Shown: in pieces, positions 5,697 to 6,175 of the stretch
How positions within the stretch are numbered: the stretch's first letter is position 1
How the letters are laid out: the number at the start of each line of letters is the position of its first letter
Source of the DNA: Synergistales bacterium
Lineage (GTDB): Bacteria > Synergistota > Synergistia > Synergistales > Thermovirgaceae
Length of the DNA stretch: 6,175 bases
Direction of reading: 5' to 3'
Assembly (NCBI GenBank): GCA_018434645.1
Contig: JAHDOX010000092.1
Coordinates: 1-6,175, forward strand
The notes under the pieces: model-generated
What the model was told of the DNA's origin: nothing
The model's input: only the letters and a program-made list of their open reading frames with translations
Databases searched by the model: none
Position numbers and translations under genes: made by a program

Positions 5697-5740
5697 GGGC
5701 AGGAACCCGGATTCGACCTTGCGAGCGGGTCCCTGCTTTT
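5697..5740 (-). terminator. Hairpin after the BCCT fragment, possible bidirectional terminator
   Basis: GCAGG-A-ACCCG (5699-5709) pairs with CGGGT-C-CCTGC (5726-5736), 10 bp with one mismatch and a 16-base loop. On the minus strand it is followed by CCTTTACC, a weak T-run, and on the + strand by TTTT. It sits 10 bases past the BCCT stop and just upstream of the next gene, where termination of the transporter transcript is expected. It fills most of the 84-base gap. Confidence 0.5.
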
Positions 5741-5749
5741 ACAGTAATT

Positions 5750-6112
5750 CTAGCCGTGTTCCTGCTGTAGGCCTTTCATCATGGACCAGCATGCCAGAAT
5801 CATTACTACCGTAAAAGGTGCCGCCGCTGCGATCGACACGATTTGCAAATTCTTGAGCCCCCCGGTCATCAACAGGACAAAGGCCAGCGCGGCCTGGAGA
5901 AAACCCCATACCGCCATTTTCCCTTTCGGCGGGTTCAGGTCGCCCCTTGTGGAGAACATGGAAAGTACGAAGGTGGCGGAGTTAGCGGAGGTAATGAAAA
6001 AGGTTGAAATGAGCACTACCATGATGACCGACATGATTCCTCCCAGGAAATAATAGTCCTGACTTCCGCACTTTTCCCCCATATGGAAGATACCATAGAA
6101 GATAAACCCTTG
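5750..6112 (-). pseudogene. BCCT-family transporter, truncated C-terminal fragment
   Basis: BCCT proteins are inner-membrane carriers of betaine, carnitine or choline of about 500 residues with 12 helices. Only the last quarter is here. Counting from the ATG at 6082, STFFITSANSATFVLSMFS (26-44) matches the family's FFITSADSATFVLGM segment, with N for the usual D. This is followed by the conserved RGDLNPP, then helices at about 56-76 and 79-102 and a short charged tail. The frame continues ten codons upstream of that ATG to a TAG at 6113-6115, before the other eight or nine helices could be encoded. The ATG at 6082 has no good ribosome binding site. The GGAGG before the ATG at 6034 encodes family residues and may be chance. 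The frame itself is undamaged, so the break looks recent. Substrate cannot be told. Confidence 0.75.
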
Positions 6113-6175
6113 CTATGACTTAAGTGTCTTGAGTGGGTTGCAAGAAATGCCCTTTGTAGTGCCTAATAATATTTA
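6113..6175. other. AT-richer sequence at truncated transporter edge, possible mobile-element end
   Basis: G+C drops to about 37% over 6101-6175, well below the coding regions. On the minus strand, where the rest of the transporter should be encoded, stops occur in frame at 6113-6115 and at the window edge, and what lies between does not resemble BCCT sequence. The palindrome ACTTAAGT lies at 6118-6125. An insertion-sequence end or a deletion junction would explain it, but I do not recognise an element and no transposase gene is visible. Confidence 0.3.

Noticed and set aside
5697..5740. tRNA-like T-arm (GGTCGAATCC on the minus strand)
   Set aside because: No cloverleaf, anticodon arm or acceptor stem fits. 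The bases form the loop of a terminator-like hairpin.

Overview
The window is bacterial chromosomal DNA of moderate G+C, with compact genes, AGGAGG-type ribosome binding sites and hairpin-plus-T-run terminators. It carries a direct-acylating glutaminyl-tRNA synthetase, a pyrroline-5-carboxylate reductase, the end of a BCCT transporter and a D-aminoacyl-tRNA deacylase of the DTD2/GEK1 type, a family best known from archaea and plants. I cannot place the organism firmly. An anaerobic lineage such as Synergistota would fit, but that is a guess.

Layout. 1-251: region upstream of glnS, with a hairpin at the left edge, a large inverted repeat, and a good sigma70-type promoter whose spacer is filled by a perfect palindrome (probable operator). 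252-1928 (+): glnS, followed by an intrinsic terminator at 1975-2033. 2093-2467 (-): a 124-residue protein made of two copies of a Cys/His putative zinc module. 2537-3481 (-): the DTD2-like deacylase, directly upstream of the zinc protein in the same direction. 3482-3820: divergent intergenic region. On the + strand it holds a candidate promoter, a structured leader with a possible 31-codon leader peptide containing tandem proline codons, and a very strong terminator that ends just before the proC ribosome binding site. 3821-4651 (+): proC. 4667-5665 (-): an unrecognised 332-residue protein with a winged-helix-like N-terminus, convergent with proC. 5697-5740: terminator-like hairpin. 5750-6112 (-): the C-terminal end of a BCCT-family transporter, cut off by an in-frame stop and followed by AT-richer sequence to the window edge, probably a rearrangement or mobile-element junction.

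How the genes fit together. Two genes act on aminoacyl-tRNAs: glnS charges tRNA-Gln, and the deacylase is expected to recycle mischarged D-aminoacyl-tRNAs. They lie on opposite strands and do not form one operon. The most striking region is the proC leader. A conditional terminator, competing hairpins and a short ORF with Pro codons just ahead of a proline biosynthesis gene resemble classical translation-coupled attenuation. This model is inferred from sequence alone.
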